Source: JASJBU01 sp965372385 (GTDB lineage Bacteria; Pseudomonadota; Gammaproteobacteria; Chromatiales; Chromatiaceae). Taken from it: a DNA stretch of 39,352 nt. The notes under the pieces were generated by a model that worked only from the letters and a program-made list of their open reading frames with translations, was not told where the DNA came from and searched no databases. This document shows, in pieces, positions 16,201-25,417 of the stretch. The DNA is taken from NCBI GenBank assembly GCA_965372385.1, contig CBDVCD010000002.1, positions 1-39,352 on the forward strand. Direction: 5' to 3'. How positions within the stretch are numbered: position 1 is the first letter of the stretch; each line of letters starts with the position of its first letter. The translations under genes and the position numbers were made by a program.

Positions 16201-17104
16201 TGAGAAAATCCGTCGCCGCCATGGCCCGCTTGCCAGGCATCTGCAACCGGGTGATTCGCAGGATTCCCTCTCCCGTGGCCACTTCTATACCCTCCTTGTT
16301 GGCGATCAGGATGGCTCCGGGCTTGGCAGCATGCTCACCCTGCAACACCATGGACTCCCAGATGCGCATCATCTTGCCCTGGTAATCGGCCTGAGCCACG
16401 GGCCAGGGGTTAAAGGCCCTGACCTGCCGATCGATCTGGCGGGCCGACTGACTCCAGTCGATGCGGCTCTCCTGCTTGTCCAGCTTGCTGGCATAGTTGG
16501 CCCGGGGTTCATCCTGGGGCTCGGCCACGACACTACCCACCGCCAGACCAGGCAACACCTCCAGCAACGCCCGAGCACCCAGGGCTGCCAGCCGGTCATG
16601 TAATGAGCCACCGGTATCATTCCCATGAATAGGACACTTCAGGGCATGTAGCATGGGACCGGTATCAAGACCCGCCTCCATCTGCATGATGGTAATACCT
16701 GACTCCTCATCCCCCGCCAGGATGGCACGTTGGATGGGAGCGGCCCCCCGCCAGCGGGGCAGAAGTGAGGCATGGATATTGATACAACCGAGTCGCGGTG
16801 TATCCAGCACCGCCTGGGGCAACAGCAGGCCATAGGCCACGACCACCATCAGATCCGCATGCAATGCCGCCAAGGCGGTCTGCTCTGTCTCATCTTTCAG
16901 GGATCTGGGCTGGCGCACCTCGATTCCGTGGTCCAGCGCAAGCTGTTTTACCGGACCGAAGCCCAGCTTGCGCCCGCGCCCCGCGGGGCGGTCAGGCTGG
17001 GTATAGACAGCCACCAGCTTGTGCTCACTGATCAACAGTGCCTTGAGTGCCTCCGCCGCAAAATCGGGGGTTCCAGCAAAGATGATCTTCAGCGACTCAA
17101 CCAT
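16166..17104 (-). CDS. fmt: Methionyl-tRNA formyltransferase
   Basis: Fmt transfers a formyl group from 10-formyl-THF to Met-tRNAi, supplying the initiator tRNA that def later de-formylates. Seen: N-terminal IIFAGTPDFAAEAL, the PAGRGRKL loop, the catalytic INIHASLLPRWRGAAPIQRAI segment with the conserved N, H and (after it) D of MEAGLDTGPML, and the C-terminal OB-like domain with FNPWPVAQ. The frame extends to a GTG at 17113; the ATG at 17104, giving 312 residues, places the motif at the usual distance. It is in the conserved order def-fmt-rsmB. Confidence 0.96.
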   Translation of the reverse strand: MVESLKIIFAGTPDFAAEALKALLISEHKLVAVYTQPDRPAGRGRKLGFGPVKQLALDHGIEVRQPRSLKDETEQTALAALHADLMVVVAYGLLLPQAVLDTPRLGCINIHASLLPRWRGAAPIQRAILAGDEESGITIMQMEAGLDTGPMLHALKCPIHGNDTGGSLHDRLAALGARALLEVLPGLAVGSVVAEPQDEPRANYASKLDKQESRIDWSQSARQIDRQVRAFNPWPVAQADYQGKMMRIWESMVLQGEHAAKPGAILIANKEGIEVATGEGILRITRLQMPGKRAMAATDFLNAHKVDGVVLG

Positions 17105-17211
17105 AAATATCACTCGCGGTGGGTAAAAAATCGATCGCCAGGTTTGGGACCAAGGTCTCAGACATCTCCCTGGCTGTGCATAGATTATTCAATAAACTGC
17201 CAAATGGGACG

Positions 17212-17742
17212 TTAAATAACCTGATGAGCACCGGTACTCTCCAGATTTTGCCGCCCCTCCTTCTCCAGCTTCTTACGGATGCGTTGCCGCTTGAGACTGG
17301 AGAGATAATCGACAAACAACTTACCGTCCAGGTGATCTATTTCGTGTTGAACACAGACTGCCAGCAAGTCGTCAGCCTTCATTTCAAGGGGTTCACCCTG
17401 CCGATTGAGGGCGCGAATACGAATGTGGGCGGCACGGGTCACCGGCTCATAGACTCCGGGTACGGAGAGGCATCCCTCCTCCATCTGTTCCTCACCATCC
17501 TGCTCGATAATTTCCGGATTGATCAGGCACAGCGGTTGATTTTTCTCCTCGGAGAGATCGATCACCAGCACCTGTTTGGCCACATTCACCTGGGTGGCCG
17601 CCAACCCAATGCCTGGGGCCTGATACATGGTTTCAAACATGTCATCCACCAGGCGACGAATGGATTCATCCACCATGGCAACAGGTTTGGCCTTGTTGCG
17701 TAAACGCGGGTCGGGGAAATAGAGGATATCGAGTATCGCCAT
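17212..17742 (-). CDS. def: Peptide deformylase
   Basis: Removes the N-formyl group from nascent proteins with a metal-dependent mechanism. All three motifs are present: GIGLAATQV, EGCLSVP (metal-binding cysteine) and QHEIDHLDG (two histidine ligands and the catalytic glutamate). The ATG at 17742 gives a 176-residue protein beginning MAILDILYFPDPRLR, the normal N-terminus. A TTG at 17754 in frame would add four residues and is less likely. It is first of the def-fmt-rsmB-ntrYX run and is divergent from the LysM-dprA genes. Confidence 0.97.
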   Translation of the reverse strand: MAILDILYFPDPRLRNKAKPVAMVDESIRRLVDDMFETMYQAPGIGLAATQVNVAKQVLVIDLSEEKNQPLCLINPEIIEQDGEEQMEEGCLSVPGVYEPVTRAAHIRIRALNRQGEPLEMKADDLLAVCVQHEIDHLDGKLFVDYLSSLKRQRIRKKLEKEGRQNLESTGAHQVI

Positions 17743-17879
17743 CAGTTTATCCAAGCTCTATAAAATGGTTGCGGGACCTTACGCTAACATCATGATCATA
17801 CTGGAATCTGGGGATAATTTCCGATAGGAATTCAGGCAAATCGGAAGAAACAGACCCGGTGCTGACCAAGGAAAACAAT

Positions 17880-18932
17880 ATGTATTATTTTAAGCAAAAT
17901 TTCGTCGGACTCATTTTTGGCCTGCTGCTCTCCTGCAATGCTTTGGCTGCCGGGCCAATCGCCCTCAATCCCACGCACCCTGACAGGCACCATGTCGTTA
18001 AAGGGGACACCCTATGGGATATTTCCGCCTTGTTTCTGCGGGATCCCTGGCTCTGGCCCGAGGTCTGGTTCGTCAACCCCCAGATCGAGAATCCCCATCT
18101 CATCTATCCCGGTGACGAGGTCATCCTGACCTATAAGGATGGTCAGGATGGTCGTCCCCTGCTGACCCTGAAACGGGACCCTGATCGCAACAAACTCTCT
18201 CCCGCAGTGCGCGCAACCCCGCTGGAGACCGCGATACCCACCATTCCCATCGACGCCATCGCCCAGTTCCTTACTCACCCCTATGTGATGGAGGAGGGTG
18301 AACTGGATAGCGCGCCCTATGTCGTTCATTTCCTGGACGATCACATCGCTGGCGGCGCCGGCATCAGCCTCTATGCACGCAGCATCGAGCAGCAACAACC
18401 CAGCCACTACACCCTGGTACGCCCCGGCAAACCCTATGAAGACCCGGACACCCAGGAGATCCTGGGCTATGAAGCCACCTACATCGGTACGGCCAAGCTG
18501 CAGCGGACCGGTGACCCGGCCAAACTCCTGATTAGCACGTCCAAGATCGAGGTCCTGATCGGTGACCGTCTGATCCATGTGGAGGATGAAGAACCCCTGG
18601 TTAATTTCCAGCCCACTGCTCCCGAGGTCGATATCCAGGGACGCATCATCTCGGTGCTCAATGGGGTCTCTCAGATTGGACAATACAACGTGGTGGTACT
18701 CAACAAAGGCGCGCGGGATGGCCTGAAACCCGGTCATGTGCTGGAGGTTCTGCAGGGCGGGTATCCAATACGTGACATCGTGGCCGGACGCGGCGATACT
18801 GTCACACTGCCCCTGGAAAAGGCGGGAGTCCTGATGGTTTTCCGCACCTTCGACCGGGTCAGCTTCGCCCTGATCATGCATGCCACCAAAGCGCTGCATA
18901 TCCTGGATTGGGTCCGTCCACCAAAGGGTTAA
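17880..18932 (+). CDS. Exported LysM-domain protein
   Basis: A 350-residue protein with a signal peptide (MYYFKQNFVGLIFGLLLSCNALAAG) and one LysM peptidoglycan-binding module (about residues 40-90, HVVKGDTLWDISALFLRDPW and LIYPGDEVIL). The long C-terminal part carries KGARDGLKPGHVLEVL, a segment seen in outer-surface or peptidoglycan-linked proteins. The ATG at 17880 has AAGGA seven bases upstream and is preferred over GTG 17859. Proteins of this type commonly precede dprA in gammaproteobacteria. Their function is not established; a role at the cell wall is inferred from LysM. Confidence 0.88.
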   Translation: MYYFKQNFVGLIFGLLLSCNALAAGPIALNPTHPDRHHVVKGDTLWDISALFLRDPWLWPEVWFVNPQIENPHLIYPGDEVILTYKDGQDGRPLLTLKRDPDRNKLSPAVRATPLETAIPTIPIDAIAQFLTHPYVMEEGELDSAPYVVHFLDDHIAGGAGISLYARSIEQQQPSHYTLVRPGKPYEDPDTQEILGYEATYIGTAKLQRTGDPAKLLISTSKIEVLIGDRLIHVEDEEPLVNFQPTAPEVDIQGRIISVLNGVSQIGQYNVVVLNKGARDGLKPGHVLEVLQGGYPIRDIVAGRGDTVTLPLEKAGVLMVFRTFDRVSFALIMHATKALHILDWVRPPKG

Positions 18933-18969
18933 ACCCACTGACTAAGGTCATGGATGATCCAGCACTCGC

Positions 18970-20106
18970 ATGAAACAATCCAAGCTCCAGGCCTGGCTGC
19001 TAGTCAGCCAGGCCCCCGGCATTGGTTGCCGAACATTCCAGAAACTGCTGACCCATTTCGAAACCCCGGATGCCATTCTCGCTGCACCCAGGGGGCAACT
19101 GCAGCAGGCCGGCGTCCCACCACAGGCAATCGATTTTCTGCTCGCCGCGGATCTGACTCTGATTCGGCCCTCCCTGGAGTGGTTGGAGCAACCCGAAAGA
19201 CATCTGCTGACCCTGACGGATCCGCGCTACCCACCCCTGCTGGCCGAAATCCACGACCCGCCGCCCCTCCTCTATGTACATGGGGACCCCATAGGGCTCA
19301 GTCAACCGCAACTGGCCATCGTTGGCAGCCGCAACCCTACTGCCTCGGGGGTCAGCAATGCCCGGGAGTTTGCCGCCTGTCTTGCCGGCGCCGGTCTGAC
19401 CATTACCAGCGGCCTGGCGGTGGGCATTGACGGGGCCGCACACCAGGGCGCCCTGAGGAACGGCTTGAGCATCGCAGTAACCGGGACCGGCCTGGACCGG
19501 GTCTATCCCGCGCGACATAAGGAACTGGCCCACCGCATCGTCGAGCATGGCCTGCTGGTCTCTGAATACCCACCGGGGACCCTGCCCAAAGCGGAAAATT
19601 TCCCCCGCCGCAACCGCATTATCAGCGGGCTCTCACTGGGTACCCTGGTGGTGGAGGCCACCCCCCGCAGTGGCTCCCTGATTACCGCTCGCCTGGCACT
19701 GGAGCAGGGACGTGAGGTGTTCGCCATCCCCGGCTCGATCCATAATCCCCTGGCACGAGGCTGTCATATTCTGCTCCGCGAAGGGGCAAAGCTGGTGGAA
19801 TCGGCCCAGGACATCATCGATGAGTTGGGCGCCCTGCTGGGCAGTCTGGTATCATCCGCGCAGGAGTCAGCTCCCGTCACGGATCAAAATGGGCCCAAAC
19901 TGGATCCGGACTATGCAAAACTGCTTGAAGCGATGGGTTTCGACCCCATATCCGTGGACGAACTGATCACCCGCACCGGCTTGGCCGCGGAGTCGGTTTC
20001 GTCCATGTTGCTCTTGCTTGAACTGGACGGGCATGTATCATCAGCACCAGGCGGCTACTATTGCCGCACGGGGAAATCTGAATCCCGCAGCGGCGGGAGA
20101 GAGTAA
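18970..20106 (+). CDS. dprA: DNA-protecting protein DprA
   Basis: DprA binds incoming single-stranded DNA and loads RecA during natural transformation. The 378-residue protein has an N-terminal SAM-like domain (QAPGIGCRTFQKLL), the Rossmann core with VGSRNPTASGVSNAREFA, SGLAVGIDGAAHQGAL, FPRRNRIISGLS and ARLALEQGREVFAIPGSI, and a C-terminal winged-helix domain (about residues 310-365). It follows the LysM gene by 37 bases and precedes smg by two, the usual gene order. Its presence does not by itself show competence, because dprA is widespread. Confidence 0.97.
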   Translation: MKQSKLQAWLLVSQAPGIGCRTFQKLLTHFETPDAILAAPRGQLQQAGVPPQAIDFLLAADLTLIRPSLEWLEQPERHLLTLTDPRYPPLLAEIHDPPPLLYVHGDPIGLSQPQLAIVGSRNPTASGVSNAREFAACLAGAGLTITSGLAVGIDGAAHQGALRNGLSIAVTGTGLDRVYPARHKELAHRIVEHGLLVSEYPPGTLPKAENFPRRNRIISGLSLGTLVVEATPRSGSLITARLALEQGREVFAIPGSIHNPLARGCHILLREGAKLVESAQDIIDELGALLGSLVSSAQESAPVTDQNGPKLDPDYAKLLEAMGFDPISVDELITRTGLAAESVSSMLLLLELDGHVSSAPGGYYCRTGKSESRSGGRE

Positions 20107-20108
20107 GC

Positions 20109-20585
20109 ATGAACGAAAATGTGGTCGACATCCTAATCTACCTCTACGAAAACTATATGGACGGTGAACAGGCGCCACCATCCGACCAGAATGAACTGCA
20201 CGATGAACTGTTGCAGGCCGGCTTTCCCGCCAGCGAAATCGACAAGGCCTTCGACTGGCTGGACGACCTGGCTCACAACTCCCAGTCTCCCCAAGGGGAG
20301 GCCCATAAGAAACAGTCGATGCGTATCTTCACCGATGAGGAGAGCGCACGTCTCGATCTCGACTCCCGCGGCCTGCTGGTGTTTCTGGAGCAGAACAACA
20401 TTCTGACCCAGACCGCGCGGGAGCTGGTCATCGAGCGGGCTCTGGCGCTGGACACGCCGTTCATCGCTGAAGAGGAGCTGAAGTGGATCATCCTGCTGGT
20501 GCTGATGAATCAACCTGGCCAGGAGGATGCCTTCGCCCGCATGGAAGAGATGGTCTACAACGAGACCCCTGTCTTTCTCCATTAG
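20109..20585 (+). CDS. smg: Smg (DUF494) family protein
   Basis: A 158-residue acidic, helical protein of the Smg/DUF494 family, with the typical N-terminus MNENVVDILIYLYENYMDGE and C-terminal LKWIILLVLMNQPG. The biochemical role is unknown. A GGGAGAG ribosome site lies just upstream of the ATG, overlapping the end of dprA, which argues for co-transcription. It is followed after about 20 bases by an intrinsic terminator. Confidence 0.95.
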   Translation: MNENVVDILIYLYENYMDGEQAPPSDQNELHDELLQAGFPASEIDKAFDWLDDLAHNSQSPQGEAHKKQSMRIFTDEESARLDLDSRGLLVFLEQNNILTQTARELVIERALALDTPFIAEEELKWIILLVLMNQPGQEDAFARMEEMVYNETPVFLH

Positions 20586-20604
20586 TCACCATCGCATATG
20601 TCAT

Positions 20605-20637
20605 GCGCGGGGCGGTAATCTGCCCCGCGTTTTTTTT
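20605..20637 (+). terminator. Intrinsic terminator after smg, 15 bases before topA
   Basis: CGCGGGGC pairs perfectly with GCCCCGCG (20606-20613 with 20622-20629) around an eight-base loop, followed by eight T. It is a textbook intrinsic terminator for the LysM-dprA-smg unit. Its closeness to the topA start codon makes attenuation of topA conceivable. Confidence 0.92.
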
Positions 20638-20652
20638 GGAACTTGAACTTTC

Positions 20653-22938
20653 ATGAATCTGGTTATTGTTGAATCGCCGGCCAAGGCCAAAACCATCAAG
20701 AAATACCTGGGAGGGGGCTTTGAGGTCCTTGCCTCCTACGGGCATGTGCGGGATCTGGTCCCCAAGGAGGGTGCGGTCGACCCTTATCACAACTTCGCCA
20801 TGAAGTACCAGGTGATCGAAAAGAACGACCGCCATGTGCAGGCAATCGCCAAGGCCTTGAAGAGATCCGACGCCCTCTACCTGGCCACTGACCCGGACCG
20901 CGAAGGCGAGGCCATATCCTGGCATCTCTCCGAACTACTCAAAGCCAAGGGTAAGCTGAAAGACAAGCCGGTCTATCGGGTGGTGTTCAACGAGATCACC
21001 AAAAAGGCGGTAAACGACGCGGTTGCCAACCCCCGGGAGCTCTCCTACGACTTGATCGACGCCCAGCAGGCGCGCCGGGCCCTGGACTACCTGGTCGGTT
21101 TCAATCTCTCTCCCTTGCTGTGGAAAAAGATCCGCCGCGGGCTATCCGCTGGCCGGGTACAAAGCCCCGCGCTACGCATGATCGTGGAACGGGAGCTGGA
21201 GATCGAGGCCTTCAAGAGTGAGGAGTTCTGGACCATCGAGGCCGACTCCGAAAAGCCCAAGCAGCCGTTCAGTGCCCGCCTGACCCACTATAAAGGCAAG
21301 AAGCTGGAGAAGTTCAGCATCACCGACGAGGCCAGCGCGAAGCAAGCCGAAAAGAGCTTGTTGGAGGCCGGCCAAGGTGGCCTGCAGGTCATCAAGGTCG
21401 AGAAGAAGCAGCGTCGCCGTAACCCAGCGCCCCCCTTCACCACCTCTACCCTGCAGCAGGAGGCCTCGCGCAAACTTGGCTTCACTACCCAGCGCACCAT
21501 GCGCACCGCCCAACAGCTCTATGAGGGTGTGGATGTGGGTCAAGGCACCGTCGGCCTCATCACCTACATGCGTACCGACTCGGTGCACCTGGCCGAGGAG
21601 GCGACGAACGAAATTCGCGGCTTTATTGCCGAACGCTATGGTCAGGACCAACTCCCCAAGGAGGTTCGCCACTTCAAAACCAAGGCCAAAAACGCCCAGG
21701 AGGCCCACGAGGCAACCCGCCCCACTTCAGTGTTGCGTATTCCGGAGGAAATCAAGGCCCATCTCAGCAAGGACCAGGCCCGACTCTACGAGCTGATCTG
21801 GAAGCGAACCGTGGCCTGTCAGATGCTCCATGCCACCATCCACACCGTGGCGGCCGACCTGCAATGCGGCAAGGACAACATCTTCCGCGCGAACGGCTCC
21901 ACCATTGCCAAGCCCGGCTTTATCGCGGTCTATCTGGAAGGCAGGGACGATGTGGCCACCAGCGACAGCGACGAGAAGATGCTGCCCCCGTTGCAAGAGG
22001 GTGAGACCCTGCCATTGAAGGCGATCCGTCCAGAACAGCACTTCACCGAACCGCCACCCCGTTATAGCGAGGCCAGCCTGGTGAAGACCCTGGAAGAGCA
22101 CGGCATCGGCCGTCCTTCCACCTACGCCTCGATCATCTCCACCCTGCAGGACCGGGAGTACGTGGTGCTGGAGAAGAAGCGTTTCCAACCCACTGACGTG
22201 GGGCGAGTGGTGAACAAGTTCCTGACCGAGTATTTCACCCGTTATGTAGACTACGACTTCACCGCCAACCTGGAGGACGAACTGGATGCGGTCTCCCGCG
22301 GCGAGGAGGAGTGGATTCCCCTGCTGCAGAAGTTCTGGGGCCCCTTCAAGGAGCTTATCGACTACACCCAGGAGAACGTCAAACGCAGTGATGTGACCCA
22401 TGAGGCGTTGGACGAGAAGTGCCCCAAATGCGGCGAACCCCTCTCCATCCGCCTGGGCCGGCATGGCCGCTTCATCGGCTGCACCAACTATCCCGCCTGT
22501 GACTACACCCGGGATTTGCATGCCGAGAAGACGGAGAAGGAGGAGCCGGAGGTGGTGGAGGGCCGCAGCTGTCCCGAGTGCGGCTCGCAACTGGTGATCA
22601 AGCGGGGCCGCTACGGCAAATTCATCGGCTGCTCCAGCTATCCGAAATGCCGCCATATCGAACCGCTGGAAAAGCCACAAGATACCGGTGTCCAGTGCCC
22701 CAAGTGCCACCAGGGCACCCTGTTGAAGCGCAAGTCACGCAAGGGCAAGCTCTTCTACTCCTGCTCCACCTACCCGGACTGCGACTATGCGGTCTGGAAC
22801 GAACCGGTGGCCGAGCCCTGTCCCCGCTGTGGCTGGCCGGTGCTGACCATCAAGACCACCAAGAGCAAGGGCACGGAGAAAGTCTGCCCGCAGAGGGAGT
22901 GCTCCTTCGCGGAGCCCTACGAAGCACCCGAGGGATAG
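20653..22938 (+). CDS. topA: DNA topoisomerase I
   Basis: Type IA topoisomerase that relaxes negatively supercoiled DNA. The TOPRIM domain is at the N-terminus (E7; DPDRE with D80, D82 and E84). The catalytic tyrosine is Y305 in GLITYMRTDSVHL. The TopA-typical EHGIGRPSTYASII follows. The C-terminus (about residues 588-755) carries four cysteine-rich zinc-ribbon units, each starting CPxC. At 761 residues it is shorter than the E. coli enzyme (865). The ribosome site is weak (GGA 12 bases upstream), and the upstream DNA is the smg terminator. Confidence 0.98.
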   Translation: MNLVIVESPAKAKTIKKYLGGGFEVLASYGHVRDLVPKEGAVDPYHNFAMKYQVIEKNDRHVQAIAKALKRSDALYLATDPDREGEAISWHLSELLKAKGKLKDKPVYRVVFNEITKKAVNDAVANPRELSYDLIDAQQARRALDYLVGFNLSPLLWKKIRRGLSAGRVQSPALRMIVERELEIEAFKSEEFWTIEADSEKPKQPFSARLTHYKGKKLEKFSITDEASAKQAEKSLLEAGQGGLQVIKVEKKQRRRNPAPPFTTSTLQQEASRKLGFTTQRTMRTAQQLYEGVDVGQGTVGLITYMRTDSVHLAEEATNEIRGFIAERYGQDQLPKEVRHFKTKAKNAQEAHEATRPTSVLRIPEEIKAHLSKDQARLYELIWKRTVACQMLHATIHTVAADLQCGKDNIFRANGSTIAKPGFIAVYLEGRDDVATSDSDEKMLPPLQEGETLPLKAIRPEQHFTEPPPRYSEASLVKTLEEHGIGRPSTYASIISTLQDREYVVLEKKRFQPTDVGRVVNKFLTEYFTRYVDYDFTANLEDELDAVSRGEEEWIPLLQKFWGPFKELIDYTQENVKRSDVTHEALDEKCPKCGEPLSIRLGRHGRFIGCTNYPACDYTRDLHAEKTEKEEPEVVEGRSCPECGSQLVIKRGRYGKFIGCSSYPKCRHIEPLEKPQDTGVQCPKCHQGTLLKRKSRKGKLFYSCSTYPDCDYAVWNEPVAEPCPRCGWPVLTIKTTKSKGTEKVCPQRECSFAEPYEAPEG

Positions 22939-22940
22939 GT

Positions 22941-22984
22941 TAGCCCGAAAAATTCATCCGTTCACGGGTGAAATTTCCGGGCTA
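22941..22984. terminator. Hairpin between convergent topA and the YqiA-type gene
   Basis: TAGCCCG (22941-22947) pairs with CGGGCTA (22978-22984), and an inner ATTCATCCG pairs with CGGGTGAAA with few mismatches. The structure includes the last codons of the minus-strand esterase gene and starts just after the topA stop. There is no U-run, so it is at best a non-canonical bidirectional terminator. Confidence 0.4.
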
Positions 22985-23585
22985 GCGATTCGTGCGCTGA
23001 AGCCAGACGCGCATGGAGCGAGCGGATCAGTCGTACCGCCTCGTCCATGTGCTCGAAGCTATGGCTACCACCTGGATAGCCGTGGATATCGCCGCTGCCG
23101 GCATAGATTGATGCGGCAATCCGCCAATCGATCAGCTCGTCCCCCTGATCCAGCAACAGCGTGGTCGGCACACCATCCGCCACATCCTCGATGGCGAACC
23201 GGCGGGTCGCCGCAAGCATCTCCTCAGACAGATAGTAATGTTCGTTCAGGGCCTCGTTGTACTGCCAGCCGACCTCCTGTTTGAGCAGTTCCCAGGGCCG
23301 CAGGGCCGGGTTGATCATCACCAGATGGTCGAGCGGAAACCGGCGCGCCAGATACTGGCCATAGAATCCCCCCATGGAACTGCCCACCAGCAGTAGCGGT
23401 TGGTTGTCCCGCGCCGCCTCCCGTGTGCGAGTTTCCAGTTCCCGGCTAAGTTGTTCCACCGCCTGCACCGGCTGGTGCGCTGGATAGGTGGAACTCAGCA
23501 CCGGGATGGACACCAGCCGTTCCCGCAGCACCGCGGCCTTTCCGGAGTTAGCAGTGCTGTTGAGTCCGTGCAGATAGAGAATCAT
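22962..23585 (-). CDS. YqiA/YcfP-type alpha/beta hydrolase
   Basis: A 207-residue esterase-like protein. The N-terminus MILYLHGLNSTANSGKA matches the oxyanion part of the YqiA/UPF0227 family, and GSSMGGFYGQYLA (about residues 68-80) is the nucleophile elbow with the catalytic serine. An aspartate in LLLDQGDELIDW and the histidine in YPGGSHSFEHMDE complete a plausible triad. The physiological substrate is unknown. It starts one base after the VOC gene stop and lies in the argH-VOC-YqiA run; convergent with topA. Confidence 0.88.
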   Translation of the reverse strand: MILYLHGLNSTANSGKAAVLRERLVSIPVLSSTYPAHQPVQAVEQLSRELETRTREAARDNQPLLLVGSSMGGFYGQYLARRFPLDHLVMINPALRPWELLKQEVGWQYNEALNEHYYLSEEMLAATRRFAIEDVADGVPTTLLLDQGDELIDWRIAASIYAGSGDIHGYPGGSHSFEHMDEAVRLIRSLHARLASAHESLARKFHP

Positions 23586-23960
23586 TCAGAATTCATCTTT
23601 CCTCGCAATAATCTCCACGGCATTCTGGTCCGGGTCCCGGCAAAACAGGGCCTTGCGGCCTGAGCGGCTGAGGGTGTATGGGATGCTGGCATGCTCGAGT
23701 TTGGCCATGAGGCCCGCAAAATCACTCATTTCGAGAGCGAGGTGACGGTCTCTGCCGCCGTGCTCCGGACGTCCGTTCAGGGGATCGGGATTAGGCAGCT
23801 CCAGCAGGTGAATCTGGCCATCCCCAACATTCAACCAGGCCCCGGGATACCCCAGGTCGGGTCGGTTAGCGTCGACCCCCAGACCGAGCAGGTCCCGATA
23901 GAAAGCGAGGGCCTTTCCAGTATCGGCAACAATCAGGCTGACGTGATGCAAACGGGTCAA
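23586..23960 (-). CDS. VOC (glyoxalase/bleomycin-resistance fold) protein
   Basis: A 124-residue single vicinal-oxygen-chelate domain starting LTRLHHVSLIVADTGKALAFYRDLLGL and ending FCRDPDQNAVEII, with potential metal ligands H5 or H6, the histidine of HLLEL, and the late glutamate in VEII. The specific reaction is unknown. The open frame runs to 24041 inside argH, but a TTG at 23960 has GGAGGG eight bases upstream and begins exactly at the domain. That start leaves a four-base gap after the argH stop, and I take it as real. Confidence 0.85.
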   Translation of the reverse strand: MTRLHHVSLIVADTGKALAFYRDLLGLGVDANRPDLGYPGAWLNVGDGQIHLLELPNPDPLNGRPEHGGRDRHLALEMSDFAGLMAKLEHASIPYTLSRSGRKALFCRDPDQNAVEIIARKDEF

Positions 23961-23974
23961 GGGTCTAACCCTCC
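23961..23974 (-). promoter_or_regulatory. Strong ribosome site deciding a TTG start
   Basis: GGAGGG (23974-23969) lies eight bases upstream of TTG 23960 and sits at the end of argH, suggesting translational coupling of the VOC gene to argH. Confidence 0.7.
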
Positions 23975-25359
23975 AGTCGTTTTCTGGCCCTGGTAATGGC
24001 CGCCCTGACCTGGGCCGGGGCCGTGCCACCGATATGGTCACGGGCGGCTACCGAGCCCTCCAGGGTCAGCACCTCGAAGACGTCCTGTTCGATGCTGCCA
24101 GAGAACTGCCGCAACTCGCTCAGGCTCATTGCGGAAAGATCCCGTCCTTCCTCAACCCCGAATGCGACCGCCTTGCCCACCACCTCGTGGGCATCACGAA
24201 AGGGCATCCCCCTGCGCACCAGATAGTCTGCCAGGTCGGTGGCGGTGGCGAAGCCCTGCATCGCCGCCTCGCGCATCGCCTGCCTGCGGCAGCTGATGGC
24301 GGGGATCATGTCGGCAAACACCTTAAGGCTGCCCCTCAGGTTATCCACGGTGTCGAACAATGGCTCCTTGTCCTCCTGGTTGTCCTTGTTGTAGGCCAGG
24401 GGTTGGCTCTTCATCAGGGTCAGCAGGCCGATCAGGTGGCCGAAGATGCGCCCGGTCTTGCCGCGGATCAGCTCCGGCACATCCGGGTTCTTCTTCTGGG
24501 GCATGATGGAGGAGCCGGTGCAGAAGCTGTCGGAAAGCTCAATGAAACCGAACTGGGCCGAGGACCAGATGATCAACTCCTCCGAAAAACGCGACAGGTG
24601 CATCATCAGGATGCTGGCGGCGGCGCTGAACTCGATGGCGAAGTCCCGGTCCGAGACCGCATCGAGGGAGTTCTCGCAGGGGCGTGTAAAACCGAGCAGT
24701 TGCGCGGTGTAGTGACGGTCGATGGGGTAGGTAGTGCCGGCCAGGGCGGCGGCGCCCAGGGGCATGATGTTGACCCGCCGGTTGCAATCGGCCAGCCGTT
24801 CCCGGTCGCGCTGCAGCATCTCGAACCAGGCCATCAGATGGTGGCCGAAGGTGACTGGCTGGGCGGTCTGCAGGTGAGTGAAACCGGGCAGGATGGTCTC
24901 TGCCTCCTTTTCCGCGGCGTCGAGCAGGGCTGACTGCAGACGCTGAATCGCCCCACGGAGGGTCTCGATCTCATCCCGTAGCCAGAGACGAATATCGGTG
25001 GCCACCTGGTCGTTACGGGAGCGGCCGGTATGCAGTTTTTTGCCGGCGCTGCCGATAGCCTCGGTAAGGGCGGACTCCACATTCATATGCACGTCCTCCA
25101 GTTCCACCGACCACTGGAAGTCGCCCTGCTCGATGCGCGCGCGGATCTGCTCCAGCCCCTGGACGATGGCATCCCGCTCCGCATCGGTGATAATGCCCTG
25201 GCGGGCCAGCATGCTGGCGTGGGCAATGGAGCCCTGGATGTCATACTGGTAGAGTCTCCGGTCGAACTCCACCGAGGCGGTGAAGGCCTCGACAAAGGCG
25301 TCCGTGGGTTGGTTGAAGCGGCCGGACCAGAGTTTCGCGGGCGCAATATTATCGCTCAT
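23965..25359 (-). CDS. argH: Argininosuccinate lyase
   Basis: Last enzyme of arginine synthesis, splitting argininosuccinate into arginine and fumarate in the cytosol. The 464-residue protein has the fumarase/ASL fold with LWSGRFNQPTDAFVEAFTASV, HTGRSRNDQVATD, GFTHLQTAQPVTFGHHL (catalytic histidine region) and the signature loop GSSIMPQKKNPDVPELIRGK. AGGA lies nine bases before the ATG. It is divergent from the histidine kinase gene, as argH is from algZ in Pseudomonas, and is followed by two unrelated small genes on the same strand. Confidence 0.98.
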   Translation of the reverse strand: MSDNIAPAKLWSGRFNQPTDAFVEAFTASVEFDRRLYQYDIQGSIAHASMLARQGIITDAERDAIVQGLEQIRARIEQGDFQWSVELEDVHMNVESALTEAIGSAGKKLHTGRSRNDQVATDIRLWLRDEIETLRGAIQRLQSALLDAAEKEAETILPGFTHLQTAQPVTFGHHLMAWFEMLQRDRERLADCNRRVNIMPLGAAALAGTTYPIDRHYTAQLLGFTRPCENSLDAVSDRDFAIEFSAAASILMMHLSRFSEELIIWSSAQFGFIELSDSFCTGSSIMPQKKNPDVPELIRGKTGRIFGHLIGLLTLMKSQPLAYNKDNQEDKEPLFDTVDNLRGSLKVFADMIPAISCRRQAMREAAMQGFATATDLADYLVRRGMPFRDAHEVVGKAVAFGVEEGRDLSAMSLSELRQFSGSIEQDVFEVLTLEGSVAARDHIGGTAPAQVRAAITRARKRLEG

Positions 25360-25417
25360 GTAGGGCTATCCTGATGATGGAACAGTAAAGCACGAGATTA
25401 TAACAGGCGAACAGGGG

